Positions 46,971-59,853 of a stretch of 64,000 bases of DNA are shown in pieces. The translations under genes and the position numbers were made by a program. Within the stretch, counting starts at the first letter, position 1, and each line of letters opens with the position of its first letter. The DNA lies in contig CM075775.1 of NCBI GenBank assembly GCA_037974665.1, positions 68,046,622 through 68,110,621 on the forward strand, given 5' to 3'. The DNA comes from Ehretia macrophylla. Its lineage: Eukaryota; Streptophyta; Magnoliopsida; Boraginales; Ehretiaceae. A model generated the notes under the pieces. It worked only from the letters and a program-made list of their open reading frames with translations. It ran no database searches and was not told the DNA's origin.

Positions 46971-47527
46971 TTTTCAATTTTTTTTGCCCTGGTTAGGGTT
47001 GCCAAGATACTTTATCCACCAAATCTCTATTACTTAATCCCACGGAACATGGGGCACGACAACTTCGCTTCACGTAGAGGCCGGGCCCGCAAACCGAGGG
47101 CGTAGGGTTTGTGACCAGGTCTCTGTCGCTCCGTTGCCCTTAACTTTTGATCCGTAAGGAGTTACGCGGTGCACAACATACCGTTCCAAAGCTCTCTGAG
47201 AGCTCTATGACTGAGGCAGGGAGCTTGCTTGCTGTGCCCCTTTTTGGAGCCCAAAATCGAACGTTTTCATCAGTTTCAGGACACTTTTCTTCTTTTGCCC
47301 TGCTTTTTCGTCCTGGATCGTACGTCGTGAGCTGTTAAAAGGATGACAACTTGACTCGCGGTACATCAGAGGGCCCGACAACGTGTCGATATCACGTCTT
47401 GCGAGGATGCTGCGTTGTTGAAGATGAAGGGTTGTCGTTAAGCCCATTGGGCCTTTTGAACGGGCCATCTCTCTAGGCTGGCACTGTGAACCGTTAACAC
47501 ATATAGGAATTGTGCCCTCAACATGAC

Positions 47528-47646
47528 GGGTGCTATCATACCAACACTATTGCACCGGATCCTCTCAGAAGTCCGAAGTTAAGCGAGTTAGGGCGAGAGT
47601 AGTACTAGGATGGGTGACCCCCTGGGAAGTCCTCGTGTTGCAACCC
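47528..47646 (+). rRNA. 5S rRNA gene copy R17 (type B)
   Basis: Variants: G7T, G17A, A23T, C36T, A37C, C44G, T59A, C61T, T63A (three in the A box), C116A. The altered A box makes transcription doubtful. Duplicate of R20. Confidence 0.94.
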
Positions 47647-48204
47647 CTTTTCAATTTTTTTTGCCCTGGTTAAGGTTGTCAAGATACTTTATCGACCAAA
47701 TCTCTATAACAGAATCTGACGAAACATTGGCCAAGACAACTTCGCTTCACGTAGAGGCCAGGCCCGTAAACCGAGGGCGTTGGGTTTGTGACTAGGTCTC
47801 TGTCGCTCTAGTGCCCATAACTTTACATCCGTAAGGAGTTACACGGCGCACAGCATAACGTTGCAAATCTCTCTGAGTGCTCTACGACGGGGGCAGCTAG
47901 CTTTCTCGTTGTGCCCGTTTTTGGAGCCCAAAATCAAACATTTTCATCAGTTTCAGGCCATTTTTCTTCTTTTGCCCTGTTTTTTCATCCCGGATCGTAA
48001 GTCGTGAGCTATTAAAAGGATGACAACCTGACTTGCGGTACATCAGAGAGCTCTACAACGTGTCGATATCACGTCTTGCGAGGATGCTGCATTGTTGAAG
48101 AGGATGGGTTGTCGTTAAGCCCATTGGGCCTTTTGAATGGTCCATCTCTCTAGGCTAGCACTGTGAACCGTTAACACATATAGGAATTGTACCCTCAACC
48201 TGAC

Positions 48205-48323
48205 GGATACGATCATACCAGCACCAATGCACCGGATCCCATCAAAATTCCGAAGTTCACCGTGCTTAGGCGAGAGTAATACTAGGATGGGTTACCCCCT
48301 GCGAAGTCCTCGTGTTGCACCCC
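48205..48323 (+). rRNA. 5S rRNA gene copy R18 (type C)
   Basis: The most diverged full-length copy: G3A, G5A, T21C, G41A, C44T, A54C, G56C, G64A (A box), G75A, G89T (C box), G98C. Type C is shared with R21 and R23. Confidence 0.94.
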
Positions 48324-48880
48324 CTTTTCAATTTTTTTTTCCCTGGTTAGGGTTGCCAAGATACTTTATCCACCAAATCTCTATTACCGAATCCCATAGA
48401 ACATTGGGCAAGACAACTTCGCTTGACGTAGAGGCCGGGCCCGCAAACCGAGGGCGTAGGGTTTGTGACAGGTTTCCGTCCCTCCGGTGGCCATAACTTT
48501 TGATCCATAAGGAGTTACGCGGTGCACAGCATACCGTTGCAAAGCTTTCTGAGAGCTCTAAGACGGGGGCAGCCAGCTTGCTCGCTGTGGCCATTTTTGG
48601 AGCCCAAAATTGAATATTTTCTTTAATTTCTGGCCACTTTTGTTCTTTTGCTCTATTTTTCCATCCCGAATCGTACGTCGTGAGCTGTTAAAAGGATGAC
48701 AACCTAACTCGCGGGACATCAGAGGGCCCTACAACTTGTCTATATCATGTCTTGCGAGGATGCTGCGTTGTTGAAGTGGATGGGTTGTCATTAAGCCCAT
48801 TGGGCCTTTTGAATGGGCCATCCCTCTAGGCTGGCACTGTGAACTGTTAACACATATAGGAATTGTGCCCTCAACATGAC

Positions 48881-48999
48881 AGGTGCGATCATACCAGCAC
48901 TAATGCACCGGAGCCCATCAGAACTCCGAAGTTAAGCGAGCTTGGGCGAGAGTAGTACTAGGATGGGTGACCCCCTAGAAAGTCCTCGTGTTGCACCCC
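48881..48999 (+). rRNA. 5S rRNA gene copy R19 (type A)
   Basis: Variants: G1A, T33G, T59A (A box), G97A, G99A. Followed by CCTTGTCAATTT, so its first T run is interrupted by G; this mark is shared with R22 and R24. Confidence 0.95.
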
Positions 49000-49557
49000 C
49001 TTGTCAATTTTTTTTGCTCTGGTTTGGGTTGCCAAGATACTTTATCCACCAATTCTCTATTACTGAATCCCACGGAACATTGGGCAAGACAACTTCGCTT
49101 CACGTAGAGGCCGGTCCCGCAAACCGAGGGCGTAGGGTTTGTGAACAGGTCTCTGTCGCTCCGGTGCCCTTAACTTTTGACCCGTAAGCAGTTACGCGGT
49201 GCACAACATACCGTTCCAAAGCTCTCTGAGAGCTCTATGACGGAGGCAGGGAGCTTGCTTGCTGTGCCCCTTTTTGGAGCCCAAAATCGAACGTTTTCAT
49301 CAGTTTCAGGACACTTTTCTTCTTTTGCCCTGCTTTTTCGTCCTGGATCGTACGTCGTGAGCTGTTAAAAGGACGACAACTTGACTCACGGTACATCAGA
49401 GGGCCCGACAATGTGTCGATATCACGTCTTGCGAGGATGCTGCGTTGTTGAAGATGATGGGTTGTCGTTAAGCCCATTGGGCCTTTTGAACGGGCCATCT
49501 CTCTAGGCTGGCACTGTGAACCGTTAACACATATAGGAATTGTGCCCTCAACATGAT

Positions 49558-49676
49558 GGGTGCTATCATACCAACACTATTGCACCGGATCCCCTCAGAA
49601 CTCCGAAGTTAAGCGAGTTAGGGCGAGAGTAGTACTAGGATGGGTGACCCCCTAGGAAGTCCTCGTGTTGCAACCC
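49558..49676 (+). rRNA. 5S rRNA gene copy R20 (type B)
   Basis: Variants: G7T, G17A, A23T, A37C, T59A, C61T, T63A, G97A, C116A. Seven are shared with R17, 2030 bp upstream. Confidence 0.95.
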
Positions 49677-50234
49677 CTTTTCAATTTTTTTTGCCCTGGT
49701 TAGGGTTGTCAAGATACTTTATCGACCAAATCTCTATAACAGAATCCGACGGAACATTGGGCAAGACAACTTCGCTTCACGTAGAGGCCGGGCCCGCAAA
49801 CCGAGGGCGTTGGGTTTGTGACCAGGTCTCTGTCGCTCTAGTGCCCCTAACTTTACATCCGTAAGGAGTTACGCGGCGCACAACATAACGTTGCAAATCT
49901 CTCTGAGTGCTCTACGACGGGGGCAGCTAGATTTCTCGTTGTGCCCGTTTTTGGAGCCCAAAATCAAACGTTTTCATCAGTTTCAGGCCATTTTTCTTCT
50001 TTTGCCCTGTTTTTTCATCCCGGATCGTAAGTCGTGAGCTATTAAAAGGATGACAACCTGACTCGCGGTACATCAGAGAGCTCTACAATGTGTCGATATC
50101 ACGTCTTGCGAGGATGCTGCGTTGTTGAAGCGGATGGGTTGTCGTTAAGCCCATTGGGCCTTTTGAATGGTCCATCTCTCTAGGCTAGCACTGTGAACCG
50201 TTAACACATATAGGAATTGTGCCCTCAACCTGAC

Positions 50235-50353
50235 GGGTATGATCATACCAGCACCAATGCACCGGATCCCATCAGAATTCCGAAGTTCAGCGTGCTTAGG
50301 CGAGAGTAATACTAGGATGGGTTACCCCCTGCGAAGTCCTCGTGTTGCACCCC
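50235..50353 (+). rRNA. 5S rRNA gene copy R21 (type C)
   Basis: Variants: G5A, C6T, T21C, C44T, A54C, G64A, G75A, G89T, G98C. Appears identical to R23. Confidence 0.95.
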
Positions 50354-50909
50354 CTTTTCAATTTTTTTTCCCTGGTTAGGGTTGCCAAGATACTTTATCC
50401 ACCAAATCTCTATAACCGAATCCCACAGAACATTGGGCAAGACAACTTCGCTTGACGTAGAGACCGGACCCGCAAACCGAGGGCGTAGGGTTTGTGACAG
50501 GTCTCCGTCCCTCAGGTGGCCATAACTTTTGATCCATAAGGAGTTACGCGGTGCACAGCATACCGTTGTAAAGCTTTCTGGGAGCTCTAAGACGGGGGCA
50601 GCCAGCTTGCTCGCTGTGGCCATTTTTGGAGCCCAAAATTGAATGTTTTCTTCAATTTCTGGCCACTTTTGTTCTTTTGCTCTATTTTTCCATCCCGAAT
50701 CGTACGTCGTGAGCTGTTAAAAGGATGACAACCTAACTCGCGGGACATCAGAGGGCCCTACAACTTGTCTATATCACGTCTTGCGAGGATGCTGCGTTGT
50801 TGAAGTGGATGGGTTGTCATTAAGCCCATTGGGCCTTTTGAATGGGCCATCCCTCTAGGCTGGCACTGTGAACTGTTAACACATATAGGAATTGTGCCCT
50901 CAACATGTC

Positions 50910-51028
50910 GGGTGCGATCATACCAGCACTAATGCACCGAATCCCATCAGAACTCCGAAGTTAAGCGAGCTTGGGCGAGAGTAGTACTAGGATGGGTGAC
51001 CCCCTAGAAAGTCCTCGTGTTGCACCCC
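50910..51028 (+). rRNA. 5S rRNA gene copy R22 (type A)
   Basis: Variants: G31A, T59A (A box), G97A, G99A. In this third round of the higher-order repeat the next gene is type C; the type B unit is missing. Confidence 0.95.
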
Positions 51029-51586
51029 CTTGTCAATTTTTTTTGATCTGGTTTGGGTTGCCAAGATACTTTATCCACCAAATCTCTATTACAGAATCCC
51101 ACGGAACATTGGGCAAGACAACTTCGCTTCACGTAGAAGTCGGGCCCGTAAACCGAGGTCGTAGGGTTTGTGACCATGTCTCTGTCACTCCGGTGCCCAT
51201 AACTTTTGATCCGTAAGGACTTACGCGGTGCACAACATACCGTTCCAAAGCTCTCTGAGAGCTCTATGACGGAGGCAGGGAGCTTGCTTGCTGTGCCCCT
51301 TTTTGGAGCCCAAAATCGAACGTTTTCATCAGTTTCAGGACACTTTTCTTCTTTTGCCCTGCTTTTTCATCCTGGATCGTACGTCGTGAGCTGTTAAAAG
51401 GACGACAACTTGACTCGCGGTACATCAGAGTGCCCGACAATGTGTCGATATCACGTCTTGCGAGGATGCTGCGTTGTTGAAGATGATGGGTTGTCGTTAA
51501 GCCCATTGGGCCTTTTGAACGGGCCATCTCTCTAGGCTGGCACTGTGAACCGTTAACACATATAGGAATTGTGCCCTCAACCTGAC

Positions 51587-51705
51587 GGGTATGATCATAC
51601 CAGCACCAATGCACCGGATCCCATCAGAATTCCGAAGTTCAGCGTGCTTAGGCGAGAGTAATACTAGGATGGGTTACCCCCTGCGAAGTCCTCGTGTTGC
51701 ACCCC
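51587..51705 (+). rRNA. 5S rRNA gene copy R23 (type C)
   Basis: Same nine variants as R21, although the distance is 1352 bp, two units and not the three of the complete repeat. Confidence 0.95.
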
Positions 51706-52262
51706 CTTTTCAATTTTTTTTTCCCTAGTTAGGGTTGCCAAGATACTTTATCTACCAAATCTCTATAACCGAATCCCACAGAACATTGGGCAAGACAACT
51801 TCGCTTGACGTAGAGGCCAGGCCCGCAAACCGAGGGCGTAGGGTTTGTGACAGGTCTCCGTCCCTCAGGTGGCCATAACTTTTGATCCATAAGGAGTTAC
51901 GCGGTGCACAGCATACCGTTGTAAAGCTTTCTGGGAGCTCTAAGACGGGGGCAGCCAGCTTGCTCGCTGTGGCCATTTTTGGAGCCCAAAATTGAATGTT
52001 TTCTTCAATTTCTTGCCACTTTTGTTCTTTTGCTCTATTTTTCCATCCCGAATCGTACGTCGTGAGCTGTTAAAAGGATGACAACCTAACTCGCGGGACA
52101 TCAGAGGGCCCTACAACTTGTCTATATCACGTCTTGCGAGGATGCTGCGTTGTTGAAGTGGATGGGTTGTCATTAAGCCCATTGGGCCTTTTGAATGGGC
52201 CATCCCTCTAGGCTGGCACTGTGAACTGTTAACACATATAGGAATTGTGCCCTCAACATGAC

Positions 52263-52381
52263 GGGTGCGATCATACCAGCACTAATGCACCGGAGCCCAT
52301 CAGAACTCCGAAGTTAAGCGAGCTTGGGCGAGAGTAGTACTAGGATGGGTGACCCCCTCGGAAGTCCTCGTGTTGCACCCC
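52263..52381 (+). rRNA. 5S rRNA gene copy R24 (type A, end of the higher-order repeat)
   Basis: Variants: T33G, T59A, G97C. T33G links it to R19. Downstream the spacer stops resembling type A units. Confidence 0.95.
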
Positions 52382-52939
52382 CTTGTCAATTTTTTTTGCT
52401 CTGGTTTGGGTTGCCAAGATACTTTATCCACCAAATCTTTATTAACGAATCCCACGAAACATTGGGCAAGACAACTTCGCTTCACGTAGAGGCCGGGCCC
52501 GCAAACCGAGAGCGTAGGGTTTGTGACCAGGTCTCCATCGCTACGGTGCTCATAACTTTTGATCTGTAAGGAGTTACGCGGCGCACAGCATACCGTTGCA
52601 AAGCTCTTTAAGAGCTCTACGACAGGGACAACCAGCATGCTCGATGTGCCCGTTATTCGAGCCCAAAATTGAATGTTTTCATCAACTTCAGGCTACTTTT
52701 CTTCTTTTGCCCTATTTTGCAGTCCTGGATCGTATGTCGTGAGCTGTTAAAAGGACGACAACCTGACTTGCGGTACATTAGAGGGCCCTACGACGTGTCG
52801 ATATCACGTCTAGCGAGGATGCTGCGTTGTTGAAGTGGATGGGTTGTCGTTAAGCCTATTGGGCCTTTTCAATGGGCCATCTCTCTAGGCTGGCACTATG
52901 AACCGTTAACACATATAAGAATTGTGCCCTCAACATGAC

Positions 52940-53058
52940 GGGTGCGATCATACCAGCAGTAACGCAACGGATTCCATCAGAACTCCGAAGTTAAGCGCAC
53001 TTGGGCAAGAGTAGTACTAGGATGGGTGACCCCCTAGGAAGTCCTCGTGTTGCACCCC
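52940..53058 (+). rRNA. 5S rRNA gene copy R25
   Basis: Variants: C20G, T24C, C28A, C34T, T59C and G60A (A box), G68A (intermediate element), G97A. Confidence 0.95.
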
Positions 53059-53616
53059 CTTTTCAATTTTTTTTGCCTTGGTTAGGGTTGCCAAGATACT
53101 TTATCCACCAAATCTCTATTACCCAATACCACGGAACATTGGGCAAGACAACTTTGATTGACGTAGAGGCCGGGCAAGCAAACCGAGGGAGTAGGGTTTA
53201 TGACCAGGTCTCCGTCGCTCCGTTGCCCACGACTTTTGATCTGTAAGGAGTTACGCGGCGCACAACATACCGTTGCAAAGCTCTCTGAGAGCTCTACGAC
53301 GGGGGCAGCGAGCTTGCTCGCTGTGCCCATTTTTGGAGCCAAAAATTGAATGTTTTCATTAATTTCAGTCCACTTTTCTTATTTTGCCCTGTTTTTCCGT
53401 CCCGGATCGTACGTCGTGAGCTGTTAAAATGATGACAATCTGACTCACGGTACATCAGAGGGCCCTATAACGTTTCGATATCACGTCTTGCGAGGATGCT
53501 GCGTTGTTAAAGCGGATGGGTTGTCGTTAAGCCCATTGGGCCTTTTGACTGGGCAATCTCTCTAAGCTGGCACTGTGAACCGTTAACACATATAGGAATT
53601 GTGCCCTCGACATGAC

Positions 53617-53735
53617 GGGTGCGATCATACCAGTACTAATGCACCGGATCCCATCAGAACTCCGAATTTAAGCGTGCTTGGGCGAGAGTAGTAGTAGGAT
53701 GGGTGACCCCCTGGGAAGTACTCGTGTTGTAACCC
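53617..53735 (+). rRNA. 5S rRNA gene copy R26
   Basis: Variants: C18T, G51T (A box), C78G, C104A, C114T, C116A. C box intact. Confidence 0.95.
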
Positions 53736-54293
53736 TTTTTCAATTTTTTTTGCCCAGCTTATGGTTGCCAAGATACTTTATCCACCAAATGTCTATTACC
53801 GATTCCCACAGAACATTGGGTAAGAAAACTTCGCTTCACGTAGAGGCCGGGCCCGCAAACCGAGGGCGTAGAGTTTGTGACCAGGTCTTCGTCGCTCTGG
53901 TACCCTTAACTTTTGATCCGTAAGGAGTTACGCGGCGCACAGCATACCGTTGCAAAGCTCTCTGAGAGCTCTACGACCGGGGCAGCTAGCTTGCTTGCTG
54001 TGCCTATTTTTGAAGCCCAAAATCAAATGTTTTCATCTATTTCAGTCCACTTTTCTTCTTTTGCCCTGTTTTTCTGTCCCGGATCGTACGTGGTGAGCTG
54101 TTAAAAGGACAACAACCTAACTCGCGGTACATCAGTGGACCCTACAATGTGTCGATATCACGTCTTGCAACGATGCTGCGTTGTTGAAGGGGATAGGTTG
54201 TCGTTATGCCCATTGGGCCTTTTGAATGGGCCATCTCCCTAGACTGGCACTGTGAGCCGTTAACACATATAGGAATTGTGCCCTCAACATGAC

Positions 54294-54412
54294 GGGTGCG
54301 ATCATACCAGCACTAATGCACCGGATCCCATTAGAACTCCGAAGTTAAGCGAGCTTGGGCGAGAGTTGTACTAGGATGGGTGACCCCCTGTGAAGTCCTC
54401 GTGTTGCACCCC
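54294..54412 (+). rRNA. 5S rRNA gene copy R27
   Basis: Variants: C39T, T59A (A box), A74T, G98T. Confidence 0.95.
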
Positions 54413-54970
54413 CTTTTCAATATTTTTTGCACAGGTTAGGGTTCCCAAGATACTTTATCCACCAAATCTCTATTACCGAATCCCACGGAACATTGGGCAA
54501 GACAACTTCGCTTCACGTAGAGGCCGCGCCCGCAAACTAAGGGCGTAGGGTTTGTGACCAGTTCTCCGTCACTCCGGTGCCCATAACTTTTGATCTGTAA
54601 GGAGTTACGCGGCGCACAGCATACCGTTGCAAAGCTCTCTGAGAGCTCTATGACGAGGGCACCCAACTTGCTCACTATGCCCATTTTTTGAACCCAAAAT
54701 CGAACGTTTTCATCAGTTTCAAGCCACTTTTGTTCTTTTGCTCTATTTTTCCGTCCCGTATCGTATGTCGTGAGCTGTTAAAAGGATGACAACCTGACTC
54801 GCCGGACATCAGAGGGCCCTTCAACGTGTCGATATCACGTCTTGCGAGGATGATACGTTGTTGAAGCGGATGGGTTGTCGTTAAGCCCATTGGGCCTTTT
54901 GAATGGACGATCTCTCTAGGCTGGGACTGTGAACCGTTAACACAGATAGGAATTATGCCCTCAACATGAC

Positions 54971-55089
54971 GGGTGCGATCATACCAGCAGTAATACACCG
55001 GATCCCATCAAAACTCCGAAGTTAAGCGTGCTTGGGCGAGAGTAGTACTAGGATGGGTGACCCCCTAGGAAGTCCTCTTGTTGCACCCC
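54971..55089 (+). rRNA. 5S rRNA gene copy R28
   Basis: Variants: C20G, G25A, G41A, G97A, G108T. A box and intermediate element intact. Confidence 0.95.
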
Positions 55090-55647
55090 CTTTTCAATTT
55101 TTTTTGCCCTGGTTAGGGTTGCCAAGATAATTTATCCAACAAATCTCTATTACCGAGTCCCACGAAAAATTTGGCAAGACAACTTCGCTTCATTTATAGG
55201 CCGGGCCCGCAAACCGATGGCGTAGGGTTTGTGACCTGGTCTCCGTCGCTCCGGGGCCCATAACTTTTGATCCGTAAGGAGTTACGCGGTGCACAGCATA
55301 CCGTTCCAAAGCTCTCTGAGAGCTCTACGGTGGGGGTAGGGAGCTAGCTCACTATGCCCATTTTTGGAGACTAAAATCGAACGTTTTCATTAGTTTCAGG
55401 CCACTTTTTTTCTTTTGCCCTGTTTTTTCATCCTGGATCGTACGTCGTGAGCTGTTAAAAGGACGACAACCTGACTCGCGGTACATCTAAGGGCCCGACA
55501 ATGTGTCAATATCACGTCTTGCCAGGATGCTGCGTTGTTGAAGATGATGGGTTGTCGTTAAGCCAATTGGGACTTTTGAACGGGCCATCTCTCTAGGCTG
55601 GCACTGGGAACCATTAACAAATATAGGAATTGTGCCCTCAAAATGAC

Positions 55648-55766
55648 GGGTGCGATCATACCTGCACTAATGCACCGGATCCCCTCAGAACTCCGAAGTT
55701 AAGCGTGCTTTGGCGGGAGTAGTACTAGGATGGGTGACCCCCTGGGAAGTCCACGTGTTGCACCCC
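55648..55766 (+). rRNA. 5S rRNA gene copy R29
   Basis: Variants: A16T, A37C, G64T, A69G (intermediate element), T106A. Confidence 0.95.
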
Positions 55767-56323
55767 CTTTTCAATTTTTTTTGCCCTGGTTAGGGTTGCG
55801 AAGATACTTTATCCACCAAATCTCAATTACCGAATCCCATGGAACATTGGGCAAGACAACTTCGCTTCACGTAGAGGCCGGGCCTGCAAATCGAGGACGT
55901 AGTGTTTATTTCCAGGTCTCCGTCGCTCCGATGCCCATAACTTTTGATCCGTAAGGAGTTACGCGGCGCACAGCATAACGTTGCAAAGCTCTCTGAGAGC
56001 TCTACGATGGGGGCAACTAGCTTGCTCGCTGTGCCCTTTTTGGAGCCCAAAATCGAACGTTTTTATCAGTTTCAGGCCACTTTTCTTCTTTTGCCCAGTT
56101 TTTCTGTCCCGGATCGTACGTGGTGAGCTGTTAAAAGTACAACAACCTGACTCGCTGTACATCAGAGGACCTTACAATGTGTCGATATCACGTCTTGCGA
56201 GGATGCTGCGATGTTGAAGTGGATGGGTTGTCGTTAAGCCCATTGGGCCTTTTGAATGGGCCATCTCCCTAGGCTGGCACTGTGAACCGTTAACACATAT
56301 AGGAATTGTGCCTTCAACAGGAC

Positions 56324-56442
56324 GGGTGTGATCATACCAGCACTAATGCACCGGATCCCATTAGAACTCCGAAGTTAAGGGTGCATGGGCGAGAGTAGTA
56401 CTAGGATGGGTAACCCCCTAGGAAGTCCTCGTGTTGCACGCC
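56324..56442 (+). rRNA. 5S rRNA gene copy R30
   Basis: Variants: C6T, C39T, C57G and T62A (A box), G89A and G97A (C box), C117G. The second T run after the gene ends in TTTTTTTCGC. Confidence 0.95.
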
Positions 56443-57000
56443 CATTTCAATTTTTTTCGCACAGGTTAGGGTTCCCAAGATACTTTATCCACCAAATCTC
56501 TATTACCGAATCCCACGGAACATTGGGCAAGACAACTTCGCTTCACATAGAGGCCAGGCCCGCAAACTGAGGGCGTAGGGTTTTTGACCAGTTCTCTGTC
56601 GCTCCAGTGCCCATAACTTTTGATCTGTATGGAGTAACTCGTCGTACAGCATACCGTTGGAAAGCTCTTTGAGAGCTCTATGATGGGGGTAGCCAACTTG
56701 CTCACTGTGCGCATTTTTGGAGCCCAAAATCGAACGTTTTCATCAGTTTTAGGCTACTTTTGTTCTTTTGCTCTATTTTTCCGTCCTGTATCGTACGTCG
56801 TGAGCTGTTTAAAGGACGACAACCTGACTCGCGGGACATCAGAGGGCTATACAACGTGTCGATATCACGTCTTGCGAGGATGCTGCGTTGTTGGAGCTGA
56901 TGGGTTGTCGTTAAGCCCATTGGGCATTTTGAATGGACCATCTCTCTAGGCTGGGACTGTGAACCGTTAACACATATAGGAATTGTGCCCTCAACATGAC

Positions 57001-57119
57001 GGGTGCGATCATACCAGCACTAATGCACCGAATCCCATCAGAACTCCGAAGTTAAGCGTGCTTGGGCGAGAGTACTACAAGGATGGGTGACCCCTTGGGA
57101 AGTCCTCGTGTTGCACCCC
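57001..57119 (+). rRNA. 5S rRNA gene copy R31
   Basis: Variants: G31A, G75C, T79A, C95T (C box). A box and intermediate element intact. Confidence 0.95.
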
Positions 57120-57677
57120 CTTTTCAATTTTTTTTGCACTGGTTAGGGTTGCCAAGATACTTTGTCCACCAAATCTCTATTACTGAATCCCACGGAACAT
57201 TGGGCAAGACAACTTTGCTTCACATAGTGGCCGGGCCCGCAAACCGAGGGCGTAGGGTTTGTGACCAGGTCTCCGTCGCTCCGGTGCCCATAACTTTTGA
57301 TCCGTAAGGAGTTACGCGATGCATAGCATAACGTTACAAAGCTCTTTGAGAGCTCTACGACCGGCGCAGCTAGCTTGCTCGCAGTGCCCCTTTTTGGAGC
57401 CCAAAATCGAACGTTTTCATCAGTTTCAGGCCACTTTTCTTCTTTTGCCCTATTTTTCCGTCCTGGATTGTACGTCGTGAGCTGTTAAAAGGATGACAAC
57501 CTGACTCGTCGTACATCAAAGGGCCCTACAACGTGTCAATATCACGTCTTGCATGGATGCTGCGTTGTTGAAGCGGATTGGTTATCGTTAAGCCCATTGG
57601 GCCTTTTGAATGGGCCATCTCTCTAGGCTGGCACTGTGAACCGTTAACACATATTAGAATTGTGCCATTAACATGAT

Positions 57678-57795
57678 GGGTGTGATCATACTAGACTAAT
57701 GCACCAGATCCCCTCAGAACTCCGAAGTTAAGCGTGCTTGGGCGAGAGTAGTACTAGGATGGGTAACCCCCTCGGAAGTCCTCGTGTTGCACCCC
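57678..57795 (+). rRNA. 5S rRNA gene copy R32
   Basis: 118 nt, one base lost near positions 17-19. Other variants: C6T, C15T, G30A, A37C, G89A, G97C. The deletion is shared with R33, the next unit. Confidence 0.94.
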
Positions 57796-58352
57796 CTTTT
57801 CAATTTTTTTTGCCCTGGTTAGGGTTGGCAAGATACTTTATCCGCCAAATCTCTATTACCGAATCCCACGGAACATTGGGCAAGACAACTTCGCTTCACG
57901 TAGAGGCTGGGCCCACAAACCGAGGGCGTAGGGTTTGTGACCAGGTCTCCGTCGCTCCGGTGCCCATAACTTTTGATCTGTAAGGAGTTACGCGATGCAT
58001 AGCATAACGTTACAAAGCTCTCTGAGAGCTCTACGACCGGGGCAGCCAGCTTACTCCCTGTGCCCCTTTTTGGAGCCCTAAATCGAACGTTTTCATCAGT
58101 TTCAGGCCACTTTTCGTCTTTTGCCCTATTTTCCGTCCTGGATTGTACGTCGTGAGCTGTTAAAAGGACGACAACCTGACTCGTCGTACATTAGAGGGCC
58201 CTACAACGTGTCAATATCACGTCTTGCATGGATGCTGCGTTGTTGAAGCGGATTGGTTGTCGTTAAGCCCATTGGGCCTTTTGAATGGGCCATCTCTCTA
58301 GGCTGGCACTGTGAACCGTTAACACATATAGGAATTGTGCCATTAACATGAC

Positions 58353-58470
58353 GGGTGCGATCATACCAGACTAATGCACCAGATCCCCTCAGAACTCCGA
58401 AGTTAAGCGTGCTTGGGCGAGAGTAGTACTAGGATGGGTTACCCCATCGGAAGTCCTCGTGTTGCACCCC
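58353..58470 (+). rRNA. 5S rRNA gene copy R33
   Basis: 118 nt with the same one-base loss as R32. Other variants: G30A, A37C, G89T, C95A, G97C. Confidence 0.94.
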
Positions 58471-59027
58471 CTTTTCAATTTTTTTTGCCCTGGTTAGGGT
58501 TGCCAAGATACTTTATCCGCCAAATCTCTATTACCGAATCCCACGGAACATTGGGCAAGACAACCTCGCTTCACGTAGAGGCTGGGCCCACAAACCGAGG
58601 GCGTAGGGTTTGTGACCAGGTCTCCGTCGCTCCGGTGCCCATAACTTTTGATCCATAAGGAGTTACGCGGTGCATAGCATAACGTTGCAAAGCTCTCTAA
58701 GAGCTCTACAACGGGTGCAGCAAGCTTCCTTGCTGTGCCCATTTTTGGAGCCCAAAATCGAACGTTTTCATCAATTTCTGGCCACTTTTGTTCTTTTGCT
58801 CTATTTTTGCGTCCGGATCTTACGTCGTGAGCTGTTAAAAGGACGACAACCTAACTCGCGGGACATCAGAGGGCCCTACAACGTGTCGATATCACGTCTT
58901 GCGAGGATGCTGCGTTGTTGAAGCGGATGAGTTGTCGTTAAGCCTATTGGGCCTTTTGAATGTGCCATCTCTCTAGGCTGGCACTATGAACCGTTAACAC
59001 ATATAAGAATTGTGCCCTCAACATGAC

Positions 59028-59146
59028 GGGTTCGATCGTACCAGCAGTAATGCACCAGATCCCATCAAAACTACGAAGTTAAGCGTGCTTGGGCGAGAGT
59101 TGTACAAGGATGGGTGACCCCCTGGGAAGTCCTCGTGTTGCACCCC
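59028..59146 (+). rRNA. 5S rRNA gene copy R34
   Basis: Variants: G5T, A11G, C20G, G30A, G41A, C46A, A74T, T79A. A box and C box intact. Confidence 0.95.
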
Positions 59147-59703
59147 ATTTTCAATTTTTTTTTGCCCTGCTTAGGGTTGCCAAGATACTTTATCCACCAA
59201 ATCTCTATTACCGAATCCCACGGAACATTGGGTAAGAAAACTTCGCTTCATGTAGAGGCCGGGCCCGCAAACCGAAGGCGTAGGGTTTGTAACCATGTCT
59301 CCGTCGCTCCAGTGCCCATAACTTTTGATCCGTAAGGAGTTACGCGGCGCACAGCATATCATTGCAAAGCTCTCTGAGAGCTCTACGATGGGGGCATCAA
59401 GCTTGCTCGCTGTGCCCTTTTTGGAGACCCAAATCGAACGTTTTCATCAGTTTCAGGCCACTTTTCTTCTTTTGCCCTATTTTTCCGTACGGATCGTACG
59501 TCGTGAGCTGTTAAAAGGACGACAACCTGACTCGCGGTACATCAGAGGACCCTACAATGTGTCGATATAACGTCTTGCGAGGATGTTGCGTTGTTGAAGT
59601 GGATGGGTTGTCGTTAAGCCCATTGGGCCTTTTGAATGGGCCATCTCCCTAGGCTGGCACTGTGAACCGTTAACACATATAGGAATTGTGCCCTCAACAT
59701 GAC

Positions 59704-59822
59704 GGGTGCGATCATACAAGCACTAATGCACCAGATCCCATTAGAACTCCGAAGTTAAGCGTGATTGGGCGAGAGTAGTACTAGGATGGGTGACCCCATG
59801 GGAAGTCCTCGTGTTGAACCCC
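59704..59822 (+). rRNA. 5S rRNA gene copy R35
   Basis: Variants: C15A, G30A, C39T, C61A (A box), C95A, C114A. Shares C15A, C39T and C61A with R36, its neighbour. Confidence 0.95.
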
Positions 59823-59843
59823 CTTTTCAATTTTTTTTGCCCT

Positions 59844-59853
59844 GGTTAGGGTT
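59844..59853 (+). promoter_or_regulatory. Telomere-like motif after a 5S terminator (example unit)
   Basis: GGTTAGGGTT directly after the T runs; present in nearly every unit as GGTTAGGGTTGCC. It holds one TTAGGG word, not a telomere array. The Athila element is inserted at the same place in unit R0. Confidence 0.4.

Noticed and set aside
59844..59853. Interstitial telomere repeat
   Set aside because: Each unit has a single TTAGGG word; there is no tandem run, and plant telomeres are TTTAGGG.
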